From Cudoniella acicularis (lineage: Eukaryota > Ascomycota > Leotiomycetes > Helotiales > Helotiaceae), in the NCBI GenBank assembly GCA_013054445.1, contig JAAMPI010001146.1, forward strand, positions 1 through 18,774: 18,774 bases of DNA, written 5' to 3'. A program made the translations under genes and the position numbers. Position 1 is the stretch's first letter. Each line of letters begins with the position of its first letter. Under the pieces are notes generated by a model. That model was not told the DNA's origin and made no database searches. It was given only the letters and a program-made list of their open reading frames with translations. Below are positions 10,118-18,762 of this stretch, one piece after another.

Positions 10118-12141
10118 TTTGGTGAAGCAGAACAGAGAAAACACAGAGAGTAGAAAGAAAAACCAAGAGGTTGCAAAGCCGCGAAGCTTCGTGATCCTGC
10201 GGAGACGGCAGTAGATCAAATCCTACACCCTCGTGGGGAGCCGCCCAGCGAGATTGTGTACCGCAGTCATCAATATCCCTGCCCTCCTCAAGGAGACGAC
10301 GACGACAGCCAGCTGATGTGACCTCAGAGTAGCAGGTGTGACTAGCGGTCGATCTCCAGACTCCAGGAGGGGCGGGCTGCAGAGAGAGAGAGCCAGGAAA
10401 AGGCATCAAAGCCCTCGTCTTTCCAGGGGTTGGGCCATTGCCCTCCTCTTGGAAACGGGCAGCTTGCAGGGTTATAACTGGGTTGTGTCGAGGGCATCCG
10501 TTCGATTGGACGTAACCGCAGTGGAAGAACGTGGCAGAGCTGGTGAAAGCTCGAGGTGGGGTCGCAATGCCCCAGAGCCTGAACTGGAACGACGCACGAA
10601 TTGGGTGAGAGGTTTATCCGTGCCCAGCGTCCTCGATGCATTGCATAAAATGAAGTACGCGGCGGCCAAGGAGGCCAATCGAAGGGGGAGAGTATTACGA
10701 GATGGTGTTGAACGTGTTGAAGAAAGTGGTGGAGGTCCTGTGGGGGAGACCAAGGAGGGTGTGCACGAAAGGACCACTTGAGAAGGTGGCTTTAGCGCTG
10801 GACCGTCTTGGCCCAAGGTTGCCTCCCGGGGACCACATTCAGGTACTTCAGGGGCCGTCTCACCGTGGCGCACAAATATCCGTCGCCCTGAATAAATTCG
10901 TCTGAGCCTCATTGCTTTTAATTATTTTTCATCAGCTCGGGTCCAAACGCCCCATGCGCCTACACATTTGCTATCCAGAAATGCTTGAGCCTGTTTTCTC
11001 ACGCTGTTTCAGTCTTGATTCTTCGTAAACTTCAAACTTGAGAAAGGGACGAAAGCCACATAACCCCCTTGAAGCGTTGAGAAATTGTTGGTACGAGAGC
11101 CGAGATTGAGCTGAGTGGCGTCGAAGGGGAAGTTTCCCGGCGACGACGTTGGAACTCCAAAAAACCATCGACTCATCGAGCTGCAAGCAATGTATCCGAG
11201 GCACAAAGCCATGAGTTTGGGAGGGCGTACCTGCCTCATTTGCATCTCCCGAAAATTTGCAGCATCTTTCTGCATCATTTAGGCAAAAGCGTAGTACGCA
11301 TCTACCGATATATCTTGCAAGTTGCATTTAATATCTTGAAACCGTACTTGACTTTCACAAGCAACAAATTCCAGGTCCCCGGGTTGAAGCGATGGATCCA
11401 ATTATAGTGATAATTGATTGATTGGGGACTGAAATCTTTGGATGGTCCTACATCGCAAGGCTTGTGGCTCTCAATCAGCCTGTCGTGAACCCGGTGCTGG
11501 AATCGAAGAACGTTACGGAAGGAGATACAGGCCTCGAGGAAGCTTCTGAGAATGCGGTTTGTCGTATACCGCGTACACTTCGAGGGTCGGTGAAGCCGAG
11601 TTCGCCGACCACAGATTCCAGTTCCCCGGCTTCTCTCCATGTAGTGGTACGCGTGGAAGCCCCCGTTGTGTTTGTGTTTGTTTTAAGATCTTGCAGCAGT
11701 TGTACAGAGACGTCATGATATGGATATTTATTCCAAAACAGGGACTTCTCGATCTTGACAAGGCTTTTTCAAACTCGTATACTTGCAGATGTTTGTGCTT
11801 TTGGATTCAGAATTCATTGTTTGATCTTCTTCATGTTGTGTCATTACTCGATAAAGCAAATCTATCCTGCCTCAAGTACCTACTAGTGTTTGCAATGCCG
11901 AAGCAGTGTAACCCATTCTGTGCTTCTCGTATTGTCTGGTCAGGGCCAATTCATATGCTTCTAATCGCGGTGCGAAAAAAATAAGGTCATCGTCTAAACA
12001 TCTTCTTTACCCATCAGTTCAACACGAGGGATTCCGTGTCACGAGATCAGACTCATCAGAGCAAGTTCTTGATTTGTCTTCAAATACACACTATACAATC
12101 ACTGCTGACTGACCCAACGATTAAACCCTTCGAAAGTGATG
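10118..12141. other. Long intergenic region, no confident gene
   Basis: The left part (10118-10910) is GC-rich, with a short GA repeat near 10380, and probably serves as promoter and leader of the minus-strand membrane-protein gene. Open frames of 118-147 codons exist on both strands here, but their translations are Arg/Ser/Pro-rich shadows without recognisable domains. An 89-codon minus frame at 11009-11278 looks somewhat protein-like but has no family I know. From about 11700 on the composition becomes AT-richer. I see no tRNA, rRNA or transposon ends. Confidence 0.5.
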
Positions 12142-12147
12142 TATAAA
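12142..12147 (+). promoter_or_regulatory. TATA box of putative 64-aa gene
   Basis: TATAAA lies 145 bp before the ATG at 12292 and is followed by C/T-rich sequence and then an A/C-rich leader (AACAACACACAAG), a common layout of fungal promoters and 5' leaders. Support depends on the gene being real. Confidence 0.4.
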
Positions 12148-12291
12148 GGTGGGAAACTCGGAGATACACGATCACTACCGTGCCCAAACCCTCATCACGC
12201 CCCAAACCATCAGCACTTCCTTCAGTCAGAATTATTTGTATTGCACTGCTTTGCATTTCAAGTCCAAGTAACAACACACAAGAAATTCTCC

Positions 12292-12564
12292 ATGACATAC
12301 AGCGATAGAGAAATTGGGAACGGCAGTCGCAAGAGAATTAACAAAGCAGGAATATTGACAGCGCTGAGCTCAATGACAACGGCTAGAGCGACAACCCGCG
12401 CGCAAAGCGGTAAGTAGCGCAGGACTTCCGTGCGGACAGTATGTTGCCTTCTTCATCTTCATCTTCCCCCATTTCTTCTTCTTCCAGAATCAAAAGGAAG
12501 CTTGTACAAGTCCGCGGCTGTTTTTATATCGTCACTTTGCATTTACACAATCTCTTGTTTCTAA
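12292..12564 (+). CDS. Putative two-exon gene for a 64-aa basic protein
   Basis: ATG at 12292 follows a TATA box and an A-rich leader ending TTCTCC. Exon 1 is 12292-12409; a perfect donor GTAAGT at 12410 and a strong pyrimidine tract ending TTCTTCTTCCAG at 12487 bound a 78-bp intron. Exon 2 is 12488-12564, ending in TAA. The product is 64 aa: a hydrophilic, basic N-terminal half (MTYSDREIGNGSRKR) and a hydrophobic C-terminus (SAAVFISSLCIYTISCF) that could be a tail anchor. Without splicing, the frame stops three codons into the intron. No branch-site consensus is obvious and no family is recognised. The case rests on signals alone, so chance assembly remains possible. Confidence 0.35.
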
Positions 12565-13362
12565 AGACATACATCCTACTCCTTCGTGTGAATATCTACT
12601 GGTGAATGTACCACAGCTTAAGGTAATCCATAATTCAGGTTCCTCGTCTCTGTATTTACTTGGTACCCTCACTTGCCTTTGCCCTGCCACGTTAATCTTG
12701 TGCAATCTGAGCTTAGCTTAGAGTTTATACCTCTTTTTCTAAATTCACCCACGCCTGCATTGAATCATCACCTCTACTTATTTAAAAGAGGATTTCTCCA
12801 TCTATAGATAGCCAATAGAATACCATTCGGAACTCAACCGCCTGATGACAACCCCGTTCAACGAACTGGTACCTTAAACTTGTTCAACTACTTTGGCTTG
12901 CAGAGATTCGGTACACGTTGTGTGAGAACTGAACCGATTGGCAAGAAAATCTTGCATGGAAACTTCGAGATTTCTAGAGCCTCTACGTAGGAGCTAGTAC
13001 TCTATATCCTATATTGACAAGTGGCAAGTGTTTACCAACAACTCGTTTATCGATCGAAATCTAAAACTCTATTGCTATCAAGCTTGAAAGTTGCACTTGA
13101 AACATGCGTGAGTGGAAAGAATTGATCGGGAGGCTGAGGTCGAGAAAGTGTTGAGCACGGCTTCAGCATTTAAAACATGCGCAAGTAGAGAGTATTCAGA
13201 GCGCCGCGAAGCCAAGGGCACGTTGAAAACTACTTCCGAATTTACTGATACCGTCCCAGCAAGCAAGCTCTTATTGTGTTCAGAGATGTGCTTGAACTCT
13301 GACTACAAGTCCACCTGTTTAAATAGAAGAGAGTTCGCCATTACTGAGGCTCCGAGGACTCT
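12565..13362. other. Intergenic, no supported gene
   Basis: Mixed-composition sequence. A 107-codon plus frame opens at 13112 and runs through the left LTR boundary, so its end is not native. Only its last residues before the LTR (REFAITEAPRTLV, up to 13366) could belong to the hydrolase remnant to the right. I see no transposon ends or RNA genes. Confidence 0.45.
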
Positions 13363-13685
13363 TGTGATGTGGTTCGCTTACCTACTAGGTGGCGCCCGTC
13401 ACGTGGCTTGGATGGTCAACGGATGTCCGGAATGATGTCGGTAGCAAACCTCCGACATCCAGGATCATGGTTCTGGGGCACTTGATACGTGGCACGGGAT
13501 GCTAGATAATGCCATTGATTTCTATCATCATTGGGCCTTGGCATCGGACCCCTATCGGTAGCAGATAGCTAATAAAAAGGGGGCTTCTCTAGACCCACCG
13601 GGGCCAGAGATTAGTTCTGTACTGAATCTTTTTCTTCTTACACGTGACTTCTTTGCCTACCAACGCCTCCTTATCACACATGTGA
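13363..13685. mobile_element. Probable solo LTR with 5-bp target duplication
   Basis: The 313-bp sequence 13368-13680 begins TGTGG and ends CACACA, fitting TG..CA ends. It is flanked by the same five bases, TGTGA, at 13363-13367 and 13681-13685. Inside are a TATA-like AATAAAAAGGG near 13575, followed by a T-rich stretch ending near 13640, and an 8-bp inverted repeat (GATGTCGG at 13434-13441, CCGACATC at 13452-13459). No coding or primer-binding site follows, so it would be a solo LTR left by recombination. The ends are low-complexity, so the duplication is good but not decisive evidence. Confidence 0.6.
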
Positions 13686-14304
13686 CCGGGCGTTGCATAC
13701 TAGCGGGAACTCGAGTATAGGATCACGCAGATGATCTGAACATCGATATTTCGAGAACCGTATTGTCGGGTTTCAGTGCTGGGGCACTTTTGTTTCACAG
13801 TCGTTATACGCTTGTAACAGGAGCTGAGGTGTATGAAGAGTGATGGTGGTTTGGAGGGGCTGAATGGAGGGCGTTTGTGCGGCGTTGTAAGCTTCTACCC
13901 CGCCGTTGACAGGACACTCTCACGCACCGAGAAAGCCGCCTCGAATCCTAACTTGACAGCACTTAGTGCAGTGAAGCACATGGGAGGTCTGTTTGAAGGG
14001 TCATATTTGCACCCTCCACCGAAAAATCCGCGCGATCCACTTTTGAGTCCAGCATTGGCAAGCGACGAACTGTTGAGGGAGGCTGTGCCAAAAAATGTGG
14101 TGATTATTACATGTGAAGGTGATGCATTGCTAGCAGAGGGAGAGGAATTTAGGGAGAAGTTGAAGAATTTGGGAAAGAGGGTAGAAGGGTATATGGTGAA
14201 ATGGGGTGCCCTATGGGCGGGATAAATGGCCGAGTTGGTGGAAGTGGAACAAGAAGAGGGATGAGGCTTATCGCGTTGCTTCTGAGCATTTGAGAGACTT
14301 TTGA
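13686..14304 (+). pseudogene. Broken alpha/beta-hydrolase (esterase, HSL-like) gene
   Basis: Three shifted frames give the C-terminal two thirds of an alpha/beta-hydrolase-3 type esterase. First: DHADDLNIDISRTVLSGFSAG, with the nucleophile elbow GFSAG, running to VYEE where TGA stops it at 13841. Second (13833-14201): GVVSFYPAVDRT, DPLLSPALASDELL and VVIITCEGDALL, with the acid Asp. Third, from 14203: GVPYGRDKWPSWWKWNKKR to the TGA at 14304. The first break fits loss of two bases in an AG repeat; the second is one extra base at 14202. A TAG at 13718 stands just before DHADD. The usual His of the PHGWD-like motif is Tyr here, so the triad is lost as well. The N-terminal HGGG oxyanion region is missing; a solo LTR lies immediately upstream. 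The lesions are not in homopolymers, so true decay is likely. Original substrate unknown. Confidence 0.85.
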
Positions 14305-14386
14305 CTGTAAAGTCTGTGAGTGATCAACTTTTGTTGCATGGCGGATTCAGGGAACGGTTTGATTGTTAAGTCCCTCCGCAAATATA

Positions 14387-14420
14387 GGGGTACGATTATT
14401 ATGGTGACAGGCAACAAGGC
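14387..14420 (+). repeat. Left terminal inverted repeat of MITE
   Basis: Reads GGGGTACGATTATTATGGTG onward and pairs with 14744-14777. The two mismatches are T/C after TTATTATGG and A/C before AGGC. Confidence 0.75.
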
Positions 14421-14743
14421 AGGAATTACGATATTAAGGTGGTTCAAGCGAAGGTGTGCGAGACATCATAAGGTATTCTTGCTCTTTTAATAAGCGAGAA
14501 TCTACCCCACGATACCCTTAGTTACCCTATAGAAACAGACCTTTTAAAGTGATAGCCTTAAAACCTACTATAACCTATTCTTAGTAATTTAAAGAATATA
14601 ATAATATAGGTGTTTTTAAATTTATAAATCTATATTAATTAGTCACATTATAATTAGTATTTATATATAGTTAAAAATACTTCTAAGTAATTTTCTTAGC
14701 GAAATAAAGCGGCGTTATTGAATTTATATGCGTTTTTGCTAGT

Positions 14744-14777
14744 GCCTGGTTGCCTGTCGCCATAATAATCGTACCCC
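14744..14777 (-). repeat. Right terminal inverted repeat of MITE
   Basis: The reverse complement reads GGGGTACGATTATTATGGCG onward and matches the left arm over about 34 bases with two differences. Confidence 0.75.
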
Positions 14778-15170
14778 AGATTAGTAGCCACACACTGTAA
14801 TTTAGCGAGAACATGCGCCGGAAGTTAGAATCGAGCGACGGCAAGCTGTAAGTTCGCGAGGCAAATCCTCGGGGGACTGTAGTCTAGCGATCGCACCGCG
14901 ATGTCTTAGAGGTACACTGATCTCATGTACTAAGGACTCACACGGAGCCGAAATACGAACGACACCCTGTCGTGTTTATGGCCAACGAGTGCCGAGTACT
15001 AGAGAGCTCCGCCGATAAACTTCGTACAAAACTGCTAATACACATACAAATCCTTGGAGCTTCACCATGTTTCTTGGGTCGCTGACATCAGCAGCCTCCA
15101 ACTTCCACCTATATATATATGACTTCGACACAACCCAACCCCTCTCACTCGCACACATCACAAAAACACA
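14778..15170. other. Upstream region of NmrA-like gene
   Basis: No gene is seen. It lies between the MITE and the NmrA-like start and should act as that gene's promoter. It includes a GC-rich patch (GCGATCGCACCGCGATGTC) near 14888-14905 and the TATA box listed separately. Confidence 0.5.
15110..15121 (+). promoter_or_regulatory. TATA box of NmrA-like gene
   Basis: TATATATATATG lies about 50 bp before the ATG at 15171. A C/A-rich leader (CACATCACAAAAACACA) follows directly, implying a short 5' untranslated region. Confidence 0.6.
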
Positions 15171-16194
15171 ATGGAATCTGCTCTCCGCAAAGTTGCCCTT
15201 GTTGGGGTTCATATCCTTCCCAACTTAAGAATTTGATCAAGCGCTAATGAATTCTAGGCATCCGGAAGACTCGGTCCTTGGATCCTCAAAGCCCTCCAAG
15301 CAGATCCAACCTTCGATATCACGGTTGTCACTAGATATACCTCCGCCGCGGAGTTTCCTCCTAATACAAAAGTTGTCAAAGTGACCGATGGATATCCAAT
15401 CGCCGAAATGATCGAGGTCTTCAAAGGCCAGGATGCAGTCATCCTGTCTCTTGGCTACGCAGCCGAGCATCTCCATGCTTCGCTTGCTGAAGCTTCAATC
15501 AAAGCCGGCGTCAAGCGTCTGATAGCTTCGGTTTGGGGTGGAAATGATACCAACAAGGAAGCACCAAAAATATTTCCCATTGCGGCAGGGAAAGCAAAAC
15601 TCTTTAGGGAGCTCAGAGCAATGGAAACACCCGGCTGGTCTTGGACTGCGATCTGCAACGGTTTGTTTTTTGACTTGTAGGTAGCATCTCCCTTTCCGTT
15701 TTGTGAAAATGCTCATATTGTGTAGTTGCGTTACCATGGGATTTTTTCGTTGTTTCGACCCCGAGGCGCACACAGCCCAAATCTGGGACTCGGGCAACGT
15801 TAAATTCTCTGGCACTAATATGGCTACAATTGGCCTTTCTGTCGCAAAAACTTTGGCCAAGCCAGAAGAAACTGCGAATAGGAGCGTCTATATTTCATCG
15901 TTTGAGTGCTCTATGAATGACATCCTTGAGTCCTACAAGAAAGCTACAGGCGTCAGCAACTGGGACATCGTGCATGTGAATTCCGATGTGCAGATAAAAA
16001 AAGCAACGGAGGCGATGATTTCAGGATCAGGGGATAGGATGGTAGCAATGGGAAACTTAGCTCTTGCGAGTTTAGCAAAAGAAGGGATGGGGGCGGATTT
16101 TGCTGCTGAAGGCTTGTTAGACAATGACTTGCTCGGCATCCCTCGAGAAACTGTCGACGAAACTGTCGCCAGGGTTTTAAAAGATGGACTGTAG
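15171..16194 (+). CDS. NmrA-like / isoflavone-reductase-like NAD(P)-binding protein
   Basis: Three exons, 15171-15206, 15258-15676 and 15726-16194, give 307 aa ending in TAG. The introns (51 and 49 bp) end in TAG; the first has a branch-like GCTAATGA and a weak donor GTTCAT, the second a donor GTAGGT. The first splice rebuilds the Rossmann motif VALVGASGRLG near residue 8, with glycines spaced as in atypical SDRs of the NmrA/PCBER group. Further marks are VVTRYTS after beta-2, GQDAVILSLG, and KAGVKRLIASVWGGND where this group has its conserved region. The helix FPIAAGKAKLFREL carries the Lys typical of these enzymes, followed by the substrate-side WSWTAICNGLFFD and a later IWDSGN. Length is usual (about 300 aa). 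Members either reduce small aromatic or secondary metabolites or sense NADP redox state as regulators; which applies here cannot be read from sequence. No lesion is seen. Confidence 0.88.
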
Positions 16195-17735
16195 TAGGAA
16201 CCCTTGGTATAAAAATGCAGAGTTTTTTCGCTTTCTCAACGGCGAGCTGAGGAGCATTCTCCTATTTATTGTTGGTAGACGTGCATAAGACTCAGAAGTG
16301 TTGGTCCGGTCTACTTTTACTAAACCAAAAAGAGATGTAGAACGATCAGAGTCTAAAGATTTGCGATCTTTCAGAATACTAGCATACCTTTTTGAATATA
16401 AGCCTGAAAAAGTATGGTATATTGCTACTAGGATTTAACTGAGATTTGAAGGGACTGTTTTATCTATACAATTGCTTATGAGATCAAGAAATATACACGA
16501 TACTAGTCGAGGAATCTCGCTTAACAAACGGGGGGTGGGGGGATTAAGAGGGGAGCATAAAAATAAAAAAAGTCGACCCAGGAAATAGTCAGGAAAGACA
16601 CTCTTTTTAAATGATAGAAAATAATATGAAAGTGGTCCCACAGGAACCTCATGTGGGAGGACTTGTCCGAAGGGGTTGTCTCTACATGTCGCGGGATTTA
16701 TATATTTATGAATTTTAAAATCCAGGTGGCGTAAAAGAGTCACATTAGGGGGTTGAAATTAAAAAATGCTCTAACTTATAGTGAGTCTGTCAAGCATAGA
16801 TAATATATTATATTAAAATACCCAAGTCTTTATAGAAGTGCTATAAGAGACGAGCATATTATGGTAAGTCTCAAACACTTAAAACAAACAAAATATCAAG
16901 AAAATATTTTAGTTTGAAATTACTGTAAAAATAAAACTTAAACTATATAGTTTTCCTACGATTAATTTGATGGTTCTTGATGATTAGATTGTTACCTTTT
17001 AGAAGTGCTACAGGCCTCGAGCACCTTCTTAAATTCGCGAAAGGTGTAAATCTTTAAATTTCATTGTAGAACTGTAGCCTCGTAAAAAAGCGTTTTTATT
17101 CGTCAAAAGATAACCAAGGCGTAAATGAGTACATGAGTTCTTCGACGTTCCTTTTCTTTCGAGCTACTCATTCCGTGTGATTCTTAATACGGAGTGATGG
17201 AAAGGTTAAATTTTCAGCGAGTCTGAGATTTGCTCGAGGCCGAATTTCGCCTGTATATAAATGAGCTTGGACACTCAAGGAAGTCCACTTCTGGAGAATT
17301 ACCTTAATGGGTTCGAGCCAGACGGCGATCCTAGGAAATTTTGGCGAAGTTCAGAAGGAAACATTAGGGGGATATCGTCTGAATAGAAACCTAGTGTTGG
17401 TTCGGGAAATATAAGAGTTAGTTCCAAGATAAATATGATTCGCAAAACAGAGGCGAGTAGCAAGATAGCCGATCCGAATTCGGATACATGATTCAGTTCA
17501 ATAATAATCGTGGCTCTGCTTTTGCTAGCCCTTTTTTGTTTACTGTTTCAGCAAGTATGTTCATTTGTAAATCCTCTAGTTGATGTATGAGTCCAGTCTA
17601 CTCATGAATAAGATTATTGATTCTTGAACCAACTGGCGCTCTTTACAAGCGAATTTACTTTTCGAACTGAGTCAAGCTGCTGAAACATATCTTCTGTCCA
17701 CTCTGTTACTCACACTTTCCACAGCCCCAAACTTC
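16195..17735. other. AT-rich gene-free stretch
   Basis: The first 100-150 bases should be the 3' end of the NmrA-like transcript. From about 16350 to 17110 the sequence is very AT-rich with many TTTAAA and ATATTA words and no sustained open frame beyond a 102-codon minus frame (16435-16743) of no known family. A 24-base word recurs imperfectly at 16833-16856 and 16999-17022. It resembles old, mutated repeat DNA, but I see no transposon ends. 17110-17735 is less extreme and includes the promoter of the 58-aa gene. A GGTTCGAGCC near 17311 is not part of a tRNA. Confidence 0.5.
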
Positions 17736-17742
17736 TATAAAG
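17736..17742 (+). promoter_or_regulatory. TATA box of 58-aa Cys-rich gene
   Basis: TATAAAG is followed by a C/T-rich stretch (CCTTCCCTTTATTCC) and then a roughly 100-base A/C-rich leader with no ATG before 17898, as expected of a strong fungal promoter and leader. Confidence 0.6.
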
Positions 17743-17897
17743 AAACGGCAACCTTCCCTTTATTCCTACTTTTCTCACCACACAGAACAATACATTCTCT
17801 ACACCAAGAACGAAAATCAAACACAAAAATCTCTCGATATCAAAAAACAGTATCAACAAAATCTCACACGAATTAAACAACTTCACAGCAAGGAGAC

Positions 17898-18074
17898 ATG
17901 TGCGTTACAGTCTTCATCATGTGTGGCAATTGCGGAAGACAGAAGCGCAAAACAACACGCCAATGCGACGATGTCAGACGAGGTCAGAGACCTCAATTCC
18001 ATACATTTACGACCGCGCAAAGACGTGAATCGGGAACTTGTTACCTGTGCGAACGTGAACGACGACGACGTTAA
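17898..18074 (+). CDS. Small cysteine-rich protein, possible zinc-binding, 58 aa
   Basis: The first ATG downstream of a TATA box opens a 58-codon frame ending TAA, followed at once by an in-frame TAG. The product starts MCVTVFIMCGNCGRQKRK and ends GTCYLCERERRRR. Cysteines stand at 2, 9, 12, 23, 48 and 51; CGNC and CYLC form two CxxC pairs that could together bind one zinc ion. No signal peptide is visible, so it is probably intracellular. The ends are strongly basic (RQKRK, RERRRR), suggesting nucleic-acid contact or nuclear location. Tiny proteins beginning MC with spaced CxxC or CG pairs recur in filamentous ascomycetes as far as I recall, mostly unnamed. There is no intron. The orderly promoter, leader and Cys pattern make it likely real; function unknown. 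Confidence 0.62.
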   Translation: MCVTVFIMCGNCGRQKRKTTRQCDDVRRGQRPQFHTFTTAQRRESGTCYLCERERRRR

Positions 18075-18388
18075 TAGACTAGAGATTCTAGGTTAGCACT
18101 GCGGTGTTGTCCTATAAGTCCTCGTTGGGCATTCGGGGAGAAGGGAAGCCTGATATTCTGCCGAAAAGTTAGCTCTTTGAGTTTAACAAGGCAGCGCGTT
18201 GGAGTTCCTAGTACTAGTCCTAGGCTACAAGGAGACTAGAAAATAAAACATTCGTTACCCAAGCATATTGCTCACCTTGTTCCGTTGTGCTTCTAATGTC
18301 GCGATATCCCCAGATTTTGAATCTCGAGACCAAGGCTTCCCCTCCAGGGGTCAAAATGGCGAAGCACAGATATAACATCACAGCCATA
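18075..18388. other. Downstream region of 58-aa gene
   Basis: Probable 3' untranslated region, then unassigned sequence up to the transposon remnant. CCTAGTACTAGTCCTAGG near 18209-18226 is a near-palindrome. No gene is seen. Confidence 0.45.
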
Positions 18389-18481
18389 CACAGTGACGCG
18401 CAACTGCTGTTAACCGAAACCACTTTAAAAGCGCTTTTTTACGCGTCTTCTCCCTAACTATCCTACATATCCAACACTAAA

Positions 18482-18646
18482 ATGCCACCTCAACGCAATC
18501 CTCTCGGTCCTAGCTCTAGCAATCGACACCCTTATATGTATCTCTCTCCGTACTATAGAGGAGGGATCGTATATGCCGCGTGTTTTGGCCATACTCCTAC
18601 TGAAATCGCAACAGGCACGGGAATCGACCGATATACTATACGATAA
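18482..18646 (+). pseudogene. Tc1/mariner-type transposase, N-terminal fragment
   Basis: ATG at 18482 opens MPPQRNPLGPSSSNRHP, then LSPYYRGGIVYAACFGHTPT and EIATGTGIDRYTIR before a TAA at 18644. This matches the start of fungal Tc1/mariner (Fot-like) transposases: a short Pro/Arg-rich leader, a 'LSPYxRG' segment and a helix-turn-helix DNA-binding domain with 'TPTEIA' and 'xxRxTIR'. Only 54 residues remain. The catalytic DDE region is not in the window, and the next codons do not resemble the family. It is dead as read. Confidence 0.75.
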
Positions 18647-18680
18647 CGAGCTTTGAAGCTGTTCGCCAAGGCTCACTGGC

Positions 18681-18762
18681 GCCGCTAGCGGCTCCTGCGG
18701 AGCCTTCTAGCTCTACCAGTAAGCCTATTGGCTCACGACGCTTCTAAGCTCGCCTACGGGCT
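18681..18762. repeat. Cluster of GC-rich short hairpins
   Basis: Three neighbouring self-complementary units are seen. GCCGCTAGCGGC at 18681-18692 is a perfect 12-base palindrome. GGCTCC-TGC-GGAGCC at 18690-18704 has a 6-bp stem. AGCTCG-CCTA-CGGGCT at 18747-18762 has a 6-bp stem with one G-U pair. A weaker GAGC..GCTC lies between them. The cluster starts where transposase similarity ends. Confidence 0.55.

Larger units (their letters stand above)
14387..14777. mobile_element. MITE-like element with long terminal inverted repeats
   Basis: A 391-bp unit bounded by inverted repeats of about 34 bp. The left arm starts GGGGTACGATTATTATGG and continues with GACAGGCAAC; the right arm is its reverse complement with two mismatches. 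The interior is very AT-rich (rich in TTAA, TATA and AATATA), as expected after repeat-induced point mutation, and has no coding frame. Flanks are ATATA on the left and AGATT on the right, so I cannot identify a target-site duplication. A non-autonomous DNA transposon is the best reading; the superfamily is unknown. Confidence 0.75.

Noticed and set aside
10338..10912. Long open frames on both strands in GC-rich sequence
   Set aside because: High GC lowers stop frequency; both translations are Arg/Ser/Pro-rich shadows, and the place fits promoter and leader of the membrane-protein gene.
11009..11327. Minus-strand frames of 89 and 118 codons
   Set aside because: No family, promoter or splice support; they overlap each other in different frames.
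13431..13680. Alternative LTR start at TGATGTCGG (13433)
   Set aside because: It resembles LTR starts, but the flanking bases give no matching target duplication, unlike the start at 13368.
6976..16194. A secondary-metabolite gene cluster formed by SDR, esterase and NmrA-like genes
   Set aside because: The genes are kilobases apart, on both strands, two are broken, and no backbone synthase or cluster regulator is present.
17290..17340. GGTTCGAGCC resembling a tRNA B box
   Set aside because: The bases around it do not form a T-arm stem, and no A box or acceptor stem is found at the right distance.
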